The notes: generated by a model not told the origin, from the sequence alone. A DNA stretch of 64,000 nucleotides from Hoylesella oralis ATCC 33269 (GCF_000185145.2 NZ_GL833119.1:1232668-1296667), one strand, 5' to 3'. Shown: positions 31,745-41,549, numbered from the stretch's first letter. A program made the numbers and translations.

Positions 31745-33383
31745 CAATAAGGAAAACGTAAATATACTTACGGCATTGCTCGCCTGTCATGGCGTCAGAA
31801 CGGCCGTGGTGTGCCCGGGTTCGCGCAATGCGCCTATCGTGCACAATCTGAACGAGTGCCCTCTGATAACCTGTTATGCCGTTACCGATGAACGTTCGGC
31901 GGGCTTCTATGCCCTCGGTATGGCACAGGTGCTGGCCATGCCCGTGGCGGTTTGCGTTACTTCGGGTACAGCCTTGCTCAATTTGTCGCCTGCCGTAGCC
32001 GAGGCATATTATCAGCATTTGCCCCTTATCGTTATCTCTGCCGACCGTCCGGAGACATGGATAGGTCAGCTTGACGGGCAGACTATGCCGCAAAGAGATG
32101 CCTTCGGGCGCTTTGTGTGCAAGGCTGTATCGCTGCCGGAACCGCAGAATAACGATGACAGATGGCTGTGTAACAGGCTTGTAAACGAGGCCTTGCTCGC
32201 CTCGATGCACCGTGGAGGCGGGCCGGTACATATCAATGTGCCCATCGGAAAGCCTTTGTTCGAGTTTACAACGTCCGAATTACCCCGACAGAGGGTAATA
32301 AAACGTATCGAAAGCGTAGCGGATACCGGCGCTATGGGCGATGTTGTTCGGGCTTTCAGTCATGCTCTGCGCCCGATGATCGTTATAGGTCAGCAAGACA
32401 GAGCGGCTGCCGATGCTTGCGAGGAGTTGCTTGTTGAACTGCAATCCTTGCTGCCTGTGCTTTACGAATGCTTGGGAATGCCCTCTTCTTCGTTGCTCGA
32501 TCTGCACATAGAAGGCGCTTTGGATTTGATAAAAGGCAACGAAGAGCCCTATCTGCCCGACTTTGTTCTGTACATGGGCGATGCGCTCATCAGCAACAGA
32601 CTGAAAAGTTTCTTGCGCAAGGGCAGAGGTCTGGAGGTGTGGGCGGTATCGCCCGACGGCGACATACACGATTCTTTCATGGCGCAGACGGGCGTTATCG
32701 AAGGCAAATCTTGGGAGGTTTTAAGCGTTATCCGTACCGCCTTGCAGTCGGATAAGTCGATCTGTCCCCATCAGGAACAAAGAGTATTTCTCGAACGTTG
32801 GAAGACTGTCTTGGACAAAGCCTATCTCCATGCGCATAACACGGCCTCTCCGTTCTCGGAACGCGGCGCTTTAGAGTGCTTCTTCGATGAACTTTATCTG
32901 CATACATCCATAGACTACGAACTTCAGGCGGGCAACAGCATGGCGGTGAGACTGGTGAATGAGTTTGCCGAGGAGCACGTTTGTTGCAATCGGGGAGTAA
33001 ACGGAATAGAGGGAAGCCTGTCTACTGCGGCCGGTATGTCGGTGGTATCAGGGCGGATTGTGTTCTGTGTAATCGGCGATTTGAGCTTCTTTTACGACCA
33101 AAATGCACTGTGGAACGGCAATTTAAGGGGCAACCTGCGCGTGTTATTGCTGAACAACGGCCGCGGTGGAATATTCGACCGATTGCCCCATTTGGACGAA
33201 AGTGCGGCGAAAGAGCCGTATGTTGTCGGCGCTCACCATACCTCCGCGCAGGGCATTTGCATGCAAAATAACGTGACATACCTGCGGGCCGGCTCTTACA
33301 AAGAGATGGACGAGGCGCTGAAAACATTCATGCAACCGACGGCAGACCGTCCGATCGTGTTGGAAATATCGTTCGGCGGATAG
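31737..33383 (+). CDS. menD: 2-succinyl-5-enolpyruvyl-6-hydroxy-3-cyclohexene-1-carboxylate synthase
   Basis: 548 residues from MYSNKENVNILTALL; an in-frame ATG at 31713 lies within menF. ThDP-dependent enzyme: N-terminal VVCPGSRNAPIV and TDERSAGFYALG (catalytic glutamate), IVISADRPETWIGQLDGQTMPQ, and the ThDP-binding GDLSFFYDQNALWNGN (GDxS...N motif). It joins isochorismate with 2-oxoglutarate. The ORF start overlaps menF by 8 bases, implying translational coupling. Secure. Confidence 0.96.
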   Translation: MYSNKENVNILTALLACHGVRTAVVCPGSRNAPIVHNLNECPLITCYAVTDERSAGFYALGMAQVLAMPVAVCVTSGTALLNLSPAVAEAYYQHLPLIVISADRPETWIGQLDGQTMPQRDAFGRFVCKAVSLPEPQNNDDRWLCNRLVNEALLASMHRGGGPVHINVPIGKPLFEFTTSELPRQRVIKRIESVADTGAMGDVVRAFSHALRPMIVIGQQDRAAADACEELLVELQSLLPVLYECLGMPSSSLLDLHIEGALDLIKGNEEPYLPDFVLYMGDALISNRLKSFLRKGRGLEVWAVSPDGDIHDSFMAQTGVIEGKSWEVLSVIRTALQSDKSICPHQEQRVFLERWKTVLDKAYLHAHNTASPFSERGALECFFDELYLHTSIDYELQAGNSMAVRLVNEFAEEHVCCNRGVNGIEGSLSTAAGMSVVSGRIVFCVIGDLSFFYDQNALWNGNLRGNLRVLLLNNGRGGIFDRLPHLDESAAKEPYVVGAHHTSAQGICMQNNVTYLRAGSYKEMDEALKTFMQPTADRPIVLEISFGG

Positions 33384-33385
33384 AG

Positions 33386-33457
33386 ACAAACTTATGGTAT
33401 AACGCCGATAGGCCTATGGCATAACGTAAATAGACATACAGCATAATAGAAACAGAT
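33386..33457. repeat. 22-base-period repeat between menD and menB
   Basis: Units start at 33386 (ACAAACTTATGGTATAACG), 33408 (ATAGGCCTATGGCATAACG) and 33430 (ATAGACATACAGCATAATAG). A partial fourth unit (ACAGATATGGCACATAGAG, from 33452) contains the menB start codon at 33458. It fills nearly the whole 74-base gap. Confidence 0.7.
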
Positions 33458-34285
33458 ATGGCACATAGAGAATGGAAACCGATAGAAGGTTTCGACTTTA
33501 AGGAAATCCTGTTCGAGCAATACGGCCGTATTGCGAAGATTACAATCAACAGAGAACGTTACCGCAATGCCTTTACACCGCTCACGACATGGGAGATGAG
33601 CCGTGCTTTCTCGTATTGTCGAGAGGCGCAGGATGTAAGGGTAGTATTGCTGACCGGTGCCGGCGACAAGGCTTTTTGTGCCGGAGGCGACATGCATGTG
33701 AAAGGTAGAGGCGGCTATGTGGGTACGGATGGCGTGCCCAGATTGAACGTGTTGGACGTACAGATGCAGATACGACGCCTGCCGAAACCCGTTATAGCTA
33801 TGGTAAACGGCTATGCTATCGGCGGCGGGCACGTGCTTCACGTGATGTGCGACCTTACGATAGCGAGCGAAAATGCCGTCTTCGGGCAGACCGGACCTAA
33901 GGTGGGTTCGTTCGATGCAGGCTTCGGAGCGTCGTATCTGGCACGTATCGTCGGTCAAAAGAAGGCGAGGGAAATATGGTTCATGTGCCGTCAATATACG
34001 GCACACGAGGCAGAGAGCATGGGTATGGTAAACAAAGTAGTGCCGTATAAGGACTTGGAAGACGAATGCGTGGCATGGGCAGAGACGATGATCGAACGGA
34101 GTCCGCTTGCTCTGCGTATGATCAAAGCCGGACTGAATGCCGAGTTAGACGGACAGGCCGGCATACAGGAGCTTGCCGGAGATGCCACCATGCTTTATTA
34201 TACCATGGACGAAGCACAGGAAGGCGGCAGGGCTTTCTTGGAAAAACGTAAGCCCGATTTCGACCAATACCCGCAGTTTCCATAG
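33458..34285 (+). CDS. menB: 1,4-Dihydroxy-2-naphthoyl-CoA synthase
   Basis: 275 residues, crotonase fold. It cyclises o-succinylbenzoyl-CoA to DHNA-CoA. Motifs include [39 protein letters not shown] (oxyanion and substrate loop), [18 protein letters not shown] and [23 protein letters not shown] (catalytic region). The start codon is inside the last, partial 22-base repeat unit, so the first codons MAHRE may be repeat-derived. menC follows after 28 bases. Confidence 0.97.
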   Translation: MAHREWKPIEGFDFKEILFEQYGRIAKITINRERYRNAFTPLTTWEMSRAFSYCREAQDVRVVLLTGAGDKAFCAGGDMHVKGRGGYVGTDGVPRLNVLDVQMQIRRLPKPVIAMVNGYAIGGGHVLHVMCDLTIASENAVFGQTGPKVGSFDAGFGASYLARIVGQKKAREIWFMCRQYTAHEAESMGMVNKVVPYKDLEDECVAWAETMIERSPLALRMIKAGLNAELDGQAGIQELAGDATMLYYTMDEAQEGGRAFLEKRKPDFDQYPQFP

Positions 34286-34313
34286 ATAAACATTTGGTAC
34301 GGAGCTTATAGAA

Positions 34314-35357
34314 ATGCCGATGAATTACGATATATCCGTTTCGGAACGCACGTTCCACTTCAAACAACCGGCGGGAACCTCGCGGGGTGTGTACACTACA
34401 CGCCACAGCTGGTTCTTGGAGATGACCTCTCCGCAGCTGCCGCAGGTAAGAGGTATCGGCGAATGTGCGCCCCTTCTGCAGTTGAGTTGCGATGATATAC
34501 CGGAATATGAACGTATATTGAAAGACGTCTGCGGCATGGTTTGCCGGACCGGAAAGATAAGCGTAAGCATGCTGCGCCCATATCCTTCGATGCTTTTCGG
34601 GCTGGAAACGGCGTGGCAGAGCCTGCATGCAGGTGGCACGAAACTGTTCGATACCCCTTTCGGTCGCGGCGAAGAAGGCATTCCCATCAACGGTCTGGTA
34701 TGGATGGGCACATACGACGAGATGCTTGCACGCATCGAAGAAAAGCTGCGGATGGGCTTCCGTTGCATTAAAATGAAGATTGGAGCGATAGAATTCGATA
34801 AGGAAATGGCACTTATCCGCCACATACGCGAGCGTTACACTAAGGAACAAATAGAATTGCGTGTGGATGCCAACGGCGGTTTTACGCCCGACGAGGCCTT
34901 GAAAAAGCTCGAATTGTTGGCCCGATACGATATTCATTCCATCGAACAACCCATCCGTCAGCACCGGTGGAACGACATGGCAAGGCTGTGCAGAGAGTCG
35001 CCTTTGCCCGTTGCCTTGGACGAAGAACTCATCGGAGTGAACCTTCCGGCGATGAAAGAAGCACTGCTCGACACCATCAGGCCGGCTTTCATCGTGTTGA
35101 AGCCCTCGCTTCACGGAGGCATGTACGGTACGGAAGAGTGGATCAGAATAGCGAGGGAACGAGGCATAGGTTCATGGATAACGAGCGCGCTCGAAAGCAA
35201 TGTGGGGCTTAATGCCGTCGCCCATCTGGCCGCCAAGTTGTATGGACCGGCGATAAACCTGCCGCAGGGCTTGGGTACAGGGGCGCTTTTTACTGACAAT
35301 ATAGAAATGCCGATTGCGATAAAAGGCGATAAATTATGGTTCTCAGCGAGTTCTTAG
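34314..35357 (+). CDS. menC: o-Succinylbenzoate synthase
   Basis: 347 residues (345 if the second ATG at 34320 is used). Enolase superfamily: catalytic lysine pair in IKMKIG, metal ligands in RVDANGGFTPDEA, SIEQPIR and LDEELIG, and a second-half lysine in VLKPSLHGG. It dehydrates SHCHC to o-succinylbenzoate. It overlaps menE by 22 bases, an arrangement suggesting coupled translation. Confidence 0.94.
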   Translation: MPMNYDISVSERTFHFKQPAGTSRGVYTTRHSWFLEMTSPQLPQVRGIGECAPLLQLSCDDIPEYERILKDVCGMVCRTGKISVSMLRPYPSMLFGLETAWQSLHAGGTKLFDTPFGRGEEGIPINGLVWMGTYDEMLARIEEKLRMGFRCIKMKIGAIEFDKEMALIRHIRERYTKEQIELRVDANGGFTPDEALKKLELLARYDIHSIEQPIRQHRWNDMARLCRESPLPVALDEELIGVNLPAMKEALLDTIRPAFIVLKPSLHGGMYGTEEWIRIARERGIGSWITSALESNVGLNAVAHLAAKLYGPAINLPQGLGTGALFTDNIEMPIAIKGDKLWFSASS

Positions 35358-36322
35358 ACGAATGGAACGACCGTTCGGCAACGTTGCTTGTGCATACAAG
35401 CGGTTCTACCGGTAAGCCCAAACCCATACGGGTGGAGAAGAAACGCATGGAAGAGAGTGCGCGCATCACCTGTAGCTTCTTGGGATTGCAGCCCGACGAT
35501 ACGGCGCTGTTGTGCCTGCCGTTAGACTATATCGCCGGAAAGATGATGGTTGTGCGGGCTTTGACGTGCGGTCTGAAGCTGATAGAAGTACCCCCTGCGG
35601 GCCATCCGCTGGCGTGCTTGGTGGGCAAGGGGCGGCACATAGACTTTGCAGCTATGGTTCCTATGCAGGTATATAATAGCTTGCAGGTGCCCGAGGAGCG
35701 CAAACTGTTGCTGACAATACGCCATCTGATCATCGGAGGCGGTGCGATAGACGACGCTATGGAGCAGCAGTTACGTACGTTTCCGAACGCTGTATGGAGC
35801 ACATACGGCATGACCGAAACACTTTCGCATATCGCCCTGCGACGGTTGAGCGGTGCGGAAGCAAGCCTGTGGTACACGCCTTTCGAGAGTGTAAGGGTGG
35901 GTTTGAACAAAGATAATTGCTTGGTGATAGACGCACCACGGGTATGCAACGCCGTTCTGACGACCAACGATGTTGCCGAGATGGCCGAAGACGGGCGACA
36001 TTTCCGTATCATAGGGCGGAAAGATAACGTGATCGACAGCGGCGGCATTAAAATTCAAGCTGAAGAGGTGGAGCGTCTGTTGCGCCCATACATGCCGGAA
36101 CCATATTTAATAACCAAGCGGCATGACGGCGAGTTCGGCGAGGCGGTAGTGCTGCTTGTGCAATCTGCCGGCGTTGAACGGGTGCGTGAGGTGTGCCGGA
36201 GGGTGCTTCCGAAATACTGGCAGCCGCGCTGTATCTTGTCTGTAAGTGCCATTCCCATGACACAGACGGGCAAGCCCGACCGCGCGCGAGCGGAACGTAT
36301 GGCCTCTCGAGGGGAGGAGTAA
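35336..36322 (+). CDS. menE: o-Succinylbenzoate-CoA ligase
   Basis: 328 residues, an ANL-family AMP-forming ligase in the short Bacteroidetes form. It has the nucleotide loop LLVHTSGSTGKPKPI, the ATP region STYGMTETLSHIA, GRKDNVIDSGGIKIQAEEVE (hinge and A8), and the C-terminal lysine in MTQTGKPDRARAE. It activates o-succinylbenzoate with ATP and CoA. Last gene of the men operon; menA (prenyltransferase) is not in this window. Confidence 0.94.
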   Translation: MVLSEFLDEWNDRSATLLVHTSGSTGKPKPIRVEKKRMEESARITCSFLGLQPDDTALLCLPLDYIAGKMMVVRALTCGLKLIEVPPAGHPLACLVGKGRHIDFAAMVPMQVYNSLQVPEERKLLLTIRHLIIGGGAIDDAMEQQLRTFPNAVWSTYGMTETLSHIALRRLSGAEASLWYTPFESVRVGLNKDNCLVIDAPRVCNAVLTTNDVAEMAEDGRHFRIIGRKDNVIDSGGIKIQAEEVERLLRPYMPEPYLITKRHDGEFGEAVVLLVQSAGVERVREVCRRVLPKYWQPRCILSVSAIPMTQTGKPDRARAERMASRGEE

Positions 36323-36330
36323 GGACGATG

Positions 36331-36361
36331 ATCCCCCTCTAACTCTCCCCTGTAGAGGGAT
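36331..36361. terminator. Hairpin between convergent menE and aroB, REP-like
   Basis: ATCCCCCTCTA (36331-36341) can pair with TAGAGGGAT (36353-36361) with two unpaired C. The flanking GAGGGGAGGAG (36309-36319) and CTCTCCCC make alternate pairing possible. Similar to the inverted element at 62298-62383, so it may be a dispersed palindromic element used as terminator. Confidence 0.5.
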
Positions 36362-36393
36362 TTGGAGGATGGCTGATATTGCAAATACCTTTC

Positions 36394-36481
36394 TTACATT
36401 GCCTATCTATGCCCGATAGGATGCCTGTCTGAGTTCGACGGGTGCACGGTTTACGGGAATTACGTATGGAAAGCGTTTGCG
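36394..36481. repeat. Degenerate 22-base-period repeat, four units
   Basis: Units start at 36394 (TTACATTGCCTATCTATG), 36416 (ATAGGATGCCTGTCTG), 36438 (ACGGGTGCACGG) and 36460 (TTACGTATGG). Located between menE and aroB, just before the aroB stop. Confidence 0.45.
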
Positions 36482-36490
36482 GAAGGCACA

Positions 36491-37540
36491 CTATTCGCCC
36501 TCGCGATAGAAGTCGAATGTCTCTTTTATTTCGTCTTCCGTGGCCGTTTGATCGATTTTTATTTCTCCGATATCGCTTAGCAGTGTGAAGTTGATAGAGC
36601 CCGTTGTGTTCTTCTTATCGTGGTGCATCAGTTCGATAAGTTCGGCATAGTCGTCGCACGTAAAGTCTAACTTACCGTAATATTCCTTGATAAAATTAAC
36701 GGTCTGTCGCATTTTATCGGTGGGAAAGCCGGCTTTTACAGCGCTTAGATACAACTCGCAAACCAGTCCGTAGGCCACCGCGTAGCCGTGGAGTATAGGT
36801 CTACGACGGAGAGACCACGCCTCAAAGGCATGTCCGAAGGTATGTCCGAGATTTAATGCCTTACGGATACCCTTTTCGAGCGGATCTTCTGTTACTATTG
36901 TTTCCTTAACTTTTACCGATTCGGCAACCATCTGTTGCAGTTGTTCGAGGTCTCTGTCGGCGATATCGAAGCCTATCAGCTGCGCCCACATGGCTTGATT
37001 GCTGATGAGTGCGTGCTTGATCATTTCGGCATATCCGCTGTATATGTTCTTATGATCGAGCGTTTGCAGGAATTCAGTATTCAGAATAACAAAGCGAGCA
37101 TTGCAGAATGTTCCGATTTCGTTCTTCAGCCCGTTGAAGTTGATGCCGGTTTTTCCGCCCACAGAGGCATCGACCATGGCCAGCAGGGTGGTGGGGATGT
37201 TGATGAAATCGATGCCCCTTTTGAAGGTAGAGGCTGCAAATCCGCCCAGATCGGTTACCATGCCGCCACCCAAGTTGATAAGACAAGAGTGGCGGGTTGC
37301 ACCGCCTTCGGCAAGCGCCTGCCATACCTGCGCGAGCGATTGCAGGTCTTTGTGCGTGTCGGTGGCGCCGATTACGATTGGCAGGGCGTTCTTCAGTACG
37401 AAGAAATTACATACTGCGGGCCAGCATTTCTTGTAAGTTACGGTGTCTGTAAGCACGAAAATACGGTCGTGTTCGCATTCCGAAATGGCAACGGCAAGGT
37501 CTTGTTGAAGATTTGGGGAAATAAGGATATTCTGCTTCAT
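36491..37540 (-). CDS. aroB: 3-Dehydroquinate synthase
   Basis: 349 residues from MKQNILISPNLQQDLA; the ORF is open further, with an ATG at 37744, but the added 68 residues are low-complexity and outside the family. NAD-binding GGGMVTDLGGFAASTFKRGIDF, NIPTTLLAMVDASVGGKTGINF, and zinc ligands in EMIKHALI, NLGHTFGHAFE and LHGYAVAYG are visible. It makes 3-dehydroquinate in the shikimate pathway, which supplies chorismate for the neighbouring menaquinone genes. A minus-strand TATATTTG lies at 37570-37577. Confidence 0.96.
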   Translation of the reverse strand: MKQNILISPNLQQDLAVAISECEHDRIFVLTDTVTYKKCWPAVCNFFVLKNALPIVIGATDTHKDLQSLAQVWQALAEGGATRHSCLINLGGGMVTDLGGFAASTFKRGIDFINIPTTLLAMVDASVGGKTGINFNGLKNEIGTFCNARFVILNTEFLQTLDHKNIYSGYAEMIKHALISNQAMWAQLIGFDIADRDLEQLQQMVAESVKVKETIVTEDPLEKGIRKALNLGHTFGHAFEAWSLRRRPILHGYAVAYGLVCELYLSAVKAGFPTDKMRQTVNFIKEYYGKLDFTCDDYAELIELMHHDKKNTTGSINFTLLSDIGEIKIDQTATEDEIKETFDFYREGE

Positions 37541-37780
37541 AATCGTTCGAACGTAAGAAAATACGATGACAAATATACGAAAAAGATGCTTTCGTGGAAC
37601 ATAAATGGCAGGTTTTCTGCAATATTTCCTTACAGATTGCGCACATAAGACTGCAAATGTGCAAAAAAATGAGATGCAGATAGAAAAAATATTCGTCGTA
37701 AATATTTTTATCGTGCGGTTTAAACTATTCCGACGTTCAGCCATCTAATAAAATGTGGATATAGGAAATTTCGACATAAA

Positions 37781-40744
37781 ATGAAAAGAACGCTCCTCTT
37801 TGCGGTGCTGTTCGCGATGGCATTCGTAGCGGTGTCGGCGCAGAACAGACAGATTACGGGTACGCTTGTTGACAAAGATACTAAAGACGCAATGGTGCAG
37901 TCGACCGTGCAGTTGCTGAAAACAGACAGCACGTTCGTAACCGGTGCCATCTCTGATGAGAACGGGAAATTCAGGATAACGGCACCAGAGAACGGCAAAT
38001 ATCTGCTGAAGATATCGAGTGTAGGCTATTCTACCACGGTTAAACAGATAGAATTGGCGGCCGATAAAGACCTTTCGTTGGGCACGATAGATATGAAGGT
38101 CGATGCTGTGATGCTGAAAGGAGCTACCGTGATGGGGCAGGCAATGAAAGTAACGGTAAAAGAAGACACCTTTATATATAATGCCTCGGCCTACAGGACG
38201 CCCGAAGGATCGGTGGTGGAAGAACTTGTAAAGCGGCTACCCGGTGCACAGATAGACGATAACGGCAAGATAACGGTGAACGGCAAGGAGGTGAAAAAGA
38301 TATTAGTTGATGGGAAAGAGTTCATGACAGGCGATACCCAGACGGCACTGAAGAACCTTCCGACATCGATTGTAGACAGGATAAAAGCCTATGATGAGAA
38401 AAGCGACTTGTCGAAAGTGACGGGTATAGACGACGGAAACGAGCAGACCGTGCTCGATTTCGGATTGAAACGGGGCATGAACCACGGTACTTTTTCGAAC
38501 GTAGACCTCGCTTTAGGCACGAAAAACCGCTATGCCGAACGGCTTATGGGGGCTTATTTCAACAGCAAGTTCCGCGTGATGCTCTTCGGAGGAGGCAATA
38601 ATACCGGCGATATGGGGTTCGGCGGACGAGGCGGAGGGTTCGGTCGAGGACGCAATGGGCTCAATGCAAGCAAGATGATCGGTACGAATTTCAACTATGA
38701 AGAGAAAGACAAGCTGAAGATTGACGGCAGTGTAAGGTGGAATCATTCTGATGGCGATGTAAGTACAAAGCGTTCTTCGGAGAACTTTGTCAGCACGGTA
38801 GGTTCGTTTTCTAACGGTCTTAATCAGAGTTATACCCGCGGAAACCGGTGGAATGCGCAGATGAGATTGGAGTGGCAACCCGACAGTATGACCGATATTA
38901 TGTTCCGTCCGACGGCGAGTTACAGTACTAACGATGGCAGCGGATGGGGTATGTCGGCTTCGTATAACGCCGATCCGTACCTCTATGTTGCCGATCCGCT
39001 CTCGGTAGCATCTATAAACAGGTTGGCTGCCGATAGTCTGATGGTGAACTTGCGTAGCAATAATTCCGTTACTTACAGCAGTAACAAGCAGTTCGGGGGG
39101 ATGCTGCAATACAATCGCAAATTTGGAAATATGGGAAGAAACGTTACGTTGAGGCTTGATGGGAGTTACAGTGAGAGCAACAGTAAGAGCTTTTCGGCGA
39201 GCAATGTGCACCTGTATCAGGTGAAAGACAGGCTGGGCAACGATTCTACTTATCAGACCAACCGCTACAATCTTATGCCCGTGAAGAGTTGGAACTACAG
39301 TGCGAAGGCTACTTATAGCGAGCCTTTGTGGCGCGCAACATTCCTTCAATTCAGCTATCAGTTTGCCTATAGCTACAGAAAGAGTGACCGCTCGACATAC
39401 GCTTTCAGCAATCTGGGCGAACAGTTTTTTGCCGGTATCAGTCCTGCTTACCGTAACTGGGACGGGTACCTCTCGCGTCTGCCCCGTCCGTATGAGAGTT
39501 ATCTCGATACTGATTTGAGTCGTTATTCGGAATACAAAAACTACACGCACGAACTGGAAGTGATGTTCAGAATGATTCGAGAGAGATTTAATTTCAATAT
39601 AGGTGTGATGTTGCAGCCGCAGAAGTCGCATTTTATACAGAATTACCAAGGTGTTAGCGTAGATACTACGCGTACCGTAGCCAACTTTACGCCTACCCTC
39701 GACTTCCGTTACCGTTTCTCTGAGGTGAGTAATCTGCGCATCAATTATCGCGGAACCACATCGCAACCCGACATGACACAACTGCTCGACATTACCGATG
39801 ATAGTGATCCGTTGAATATTTCGAAGGGTAATCCGGGGCTGAAACCATCGTTTACCAACACTTTCCGTTTCTTTTACAATAACTATACCCAAAACCACGC
39901 ACGGTCTATGATGGCACATCTCAATTTCAGTACCACTCGTAATAGCATTAGCAATAAGGTGACATACGACGAGACCACGGGTGGACGTACTACGCAGCCC
40001 GAAAATATCAACGGTAACTGGGACTTGAACGGCGCATTCATGTTCAACACGTCTGTAGATTCTGCCGGCTATTGGAATGTCAATACTTTTACTAATCTGG
40101 GCTATAACAACTATGTAGGTTATTTAAGTATTGATCGCACGGCCGGTTCACAGAAAAACGTCACCCGTTCATTGACCATCGGTGAGCGTTTGGCAGGCAG
40201 CTTTCGCACCGCATGGTTAGAGGTTGAATTAGATGGAGGATTGAATTATGTGCACTCTCGCAACCAGTTGCAGAGCTCGAGCAATCTCGATACGTGGCAA
40301 TTTTCTTACGGATTGAACATCAACCTGACGGCTCCGTGGGGTACAAGTCTTACAACAGACATTCACGAAAACAGCCGCCGAGGTTATAACGACCGTTCGT
40401 TAAACACTAATGAACTTGTGTGGAATGCCCAATTTTCGCAGGCCTTCCTGCGCAGCAAAGCCCTTACATTGAGTTTGCAATTTTATGATATCTTACGCCG
40501 ACAGAGCAATTTAAGTCGTACGATCGATGCCATGCAGCGCAGCGATACCGAATATAACAGTATCAATAGCTACGCCATGCTGCACGTTATTTACCGTCTG
40601 AATATCTTCGGTGGCAAGAGTGGAGGAGAACATCGTCCTGATTTCGGTCCTCCTGATGGCAGGCGTGGCGGACGCAGGGGCGGTCCGGGTGGCTTCGGTG
40701 GGGGAAGACCGCCGCGCGGAGGCTTTTGCGGGCCGATGATGTAG
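37781..40744 (+). CDS. TonB-type outer-membrane beta-barrel protein with CarboxypepD-like domain
   Basis: 987 residues with a signal peptide ending VSA. A carboxypeptidase-regulatory-like beta-sandwich (about residues 24-110, ITGTLVDKDTKDAMVQSTVQL) is followed by a plug-like domain (LVKRLPGAQIDDNGKITVNG, IKKILVDGKEF) and a large barrel. This is the OMP_b-brl_3 type. There is a glycine-rich loop near residues 275-300 and a Gly/Arg/Pro-rich C-terminal tail (GGRRGGPGGFGGGRPPRGGF, ending CGPMM), which is unusual for a barrel end. Many Bacteroidetes have several paralogues of unknown substrate. Confidence 0.85.
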   Translation: MKRTLLFAVLFAMAFVAVSAQNRQITGTLVDKDTKDAMVQSTVQLLKTDSTFVTGAISDENGKFRITAPENGKYLLKISSVGYSTTVKQIELAADKDLSLGTIDMKVDAVMLKGATVMGQAMKVTVKEDTFIYNASAYRTPEGSVVEELVKRLPGAQIDDNGKITVNGKEVKKILVDGKEFMTGDTQTALKNLPTSIVDRIKAYDEKSDLSKVTGIDDGNEQTVLDFGLKRGMNHGTFSNVDLALGTKNRYAERLMGAYFNSKFRVMLFGGGNNTGDMGFGGRGGGFGRGRNGLNASKMIGTNFNYEEKDKLKIDGSVRWNHSDGDVSTKRSSENFVSTVGSFSNGLNQSYTRGNRWNAQMRLEWQPDSMTDIMFRPTASYSTNDGSGWGMSASYNADPYLYVADPLSVASINRLAADSLMVNLRSNNSVTYSSNKQFGGMLQYNRKFGNMGRNVTLRLDGSYSESNSKSFSASNVHLYQVKDRLGNDSTYQTNRYNLMPVKSWNYSAKATYSEPLWRATFLQFSYQFAYSYRKSDRSTYAFSNLGEQFFAGISPAYRNWDGYLSRLPRPYESYLDTDLSRYSEYKNYTHELEVMFRMIRERFNFNIGVMLQPQKSHFIQNYQGVSVDTTRTVANFTPTLDFRYRFSEVSNLRINYRGTTSQPDMTQLLDITDDSDPLNISKGNPGLKPSFTNTFRFFYNNYTQNHARSMMAHLNFSTTRNSISNKVTYDETTGGRTTQPENINGNWDLNGAFMFNTSVDSAGYWNVNTFTNLGYNNYVGYLSIDRTAGSQKNVTRSLTIGERLAGSFRTAWLEVELDGGLNYVHSRNQLQSSSNLDTWQFSYGLNINLTAPWGTSLTTDIHENSRRGYNDRSLNTNELVWNAQFSQAFLRSKALTLSLQFYDILRRQSNLSRTIDAMQRSDTEYNSINSYAMLHVIYRLNIFGGKSGGEHRPDFGPPDGRRGGRRGGPGGFGGGRPPRGGFCGPMM

Positions 40745-40860
40745 CTTATTCTATTGTACGAATTTACTGTCATATCATCAACAAAAATATACTTTAACCA
40801 TTTGATATTTAATTGTTCTCTTCTGTTTTTAATGGTATGACGGTAAAGTAAAGAAAACAT

Positions 40861-40924
40861 TAAATTAACGTGAATTGATGAACTCACGTTAATTTATAAT
40901 TCCTTATTGTACGTTGTACAATAA
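40861..40924. terminator. Two terminator hairpins between convergent genes
   Basis: TAAATTAACGTGA (40861-40873) pairs perfectly with TCACGTTAATTTA (40884-40896). TTATTGTAC (40904-40912) pairs with GTACAATAA (40916-40924) around GTT. They separate the big barrel gene from the small barrel gene. The rest of 40745-40946 is AT-rich with nothing further seen. Confidence 0.75.
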
Positions 40925-40946
40925 TTCTTAATTTAGGATTTCTAAT

Positions 40947-41549
40947 TTATAATTTGAATTTATATCCCACGGTAAATTGGAATACGCTGTTCTTGCTGTC
41001 TGTGTCTTCCACAACTTCCGTGAGTCCGAGATTGTAACGACCGTCGATGACGATGTTGTTAAATTCATAAGAAATACCGACCGGAAGCGATAGATCGAAA
41101 CTTTTCGACTCTAATCCTACCTTTGATAGATCCATTTCAGCGGACATACCGTTGGCTGTAACCTTTATTTTATCTGTGGTGTTGAAACCGGGTTGCAATC
41201 CTACTTTTACTGCGAAGTTCTTGGCTACATATACATTTGCAAGGATGGGAATATTGATGTAATCCATTTTGACGGTTCCCTTAGCTTTTGTTCCTTCAAT
41301 GGTTACGTCGGCCTTAGCGCCTTGCATCGAATAGAGAAGTCCTGCTGAGATGCTGATGAGATCGGATGCCTGATATTCGAATTCGGCTCCGGCTGCCATG
41401 CCAAATCTTGGATCTGCGCCTTCTGAATTGGTAAAGTTGGCAATGTTTAGGCCCACTTTAGGCTGAATAGTGAGGCTACCCGTTTCGTGTTGTGCGAATG
41501 TTGTTACGGACGAAAGCAGCATGGCGATCATAAAAATAATCTTTTTCAT
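40947..41549 (-). CDS. Small outer-membrane beta-barrel (PorT-like) protein
   Basis: 200 residues from MKKIIFMIAMLLSSVTTFAQ, which is a clean signal peptide; the ATG at 41573 adds 8 residues. The barrel has VGLNIANFTN, GAEFEYQASDLISISAGLLYS and ends NSVFQFTVGYKFKL, a terminal aromatic/hydrophobic strand typical of the OMP_b-brl_2 group. Function unknown. Minus-strand TATTTTTG at 41621-41628 could be its -7 box. Confidence 0.8.
   Translation of the reverse strand: MKKIIFMIAMLLSSVTTFAQHETGSLTIQPKVGLNIANFTNSEGADPRFGMAAGAEFEYQASDLISISAGLLYSMQGAKADVTIEGTKAKGTVKMDYINIPILANVYVAKNFAVKVGLQPGFNTTDKIKVTANGMSAEMDLSKVGLESKSFDLSLPVGISYEFNNIVIDGRYNLGLTEVVEDTDSKNSVFQFTVGYKFKL

Noticed and set aside
36323..36490. 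Mobile element between menE and aroB
   Set aside because: Only short hairpin and 22-base-like sequence is present; no transposase, terminal repeats or target duplication.
37541..37744. N-terminal extension of aroB
   Set aside because: Sixty-eight extra residues are low-complexity and unlike AroB; the ATG at 37540 gives the family start.
38513..39919. Long antisense ORF (468 residues) within the TonB-type barrel gene
   Set aside because: It is the shadow of a real gene with signal peptide and barrel motifs; its product shows no recognisable domain.
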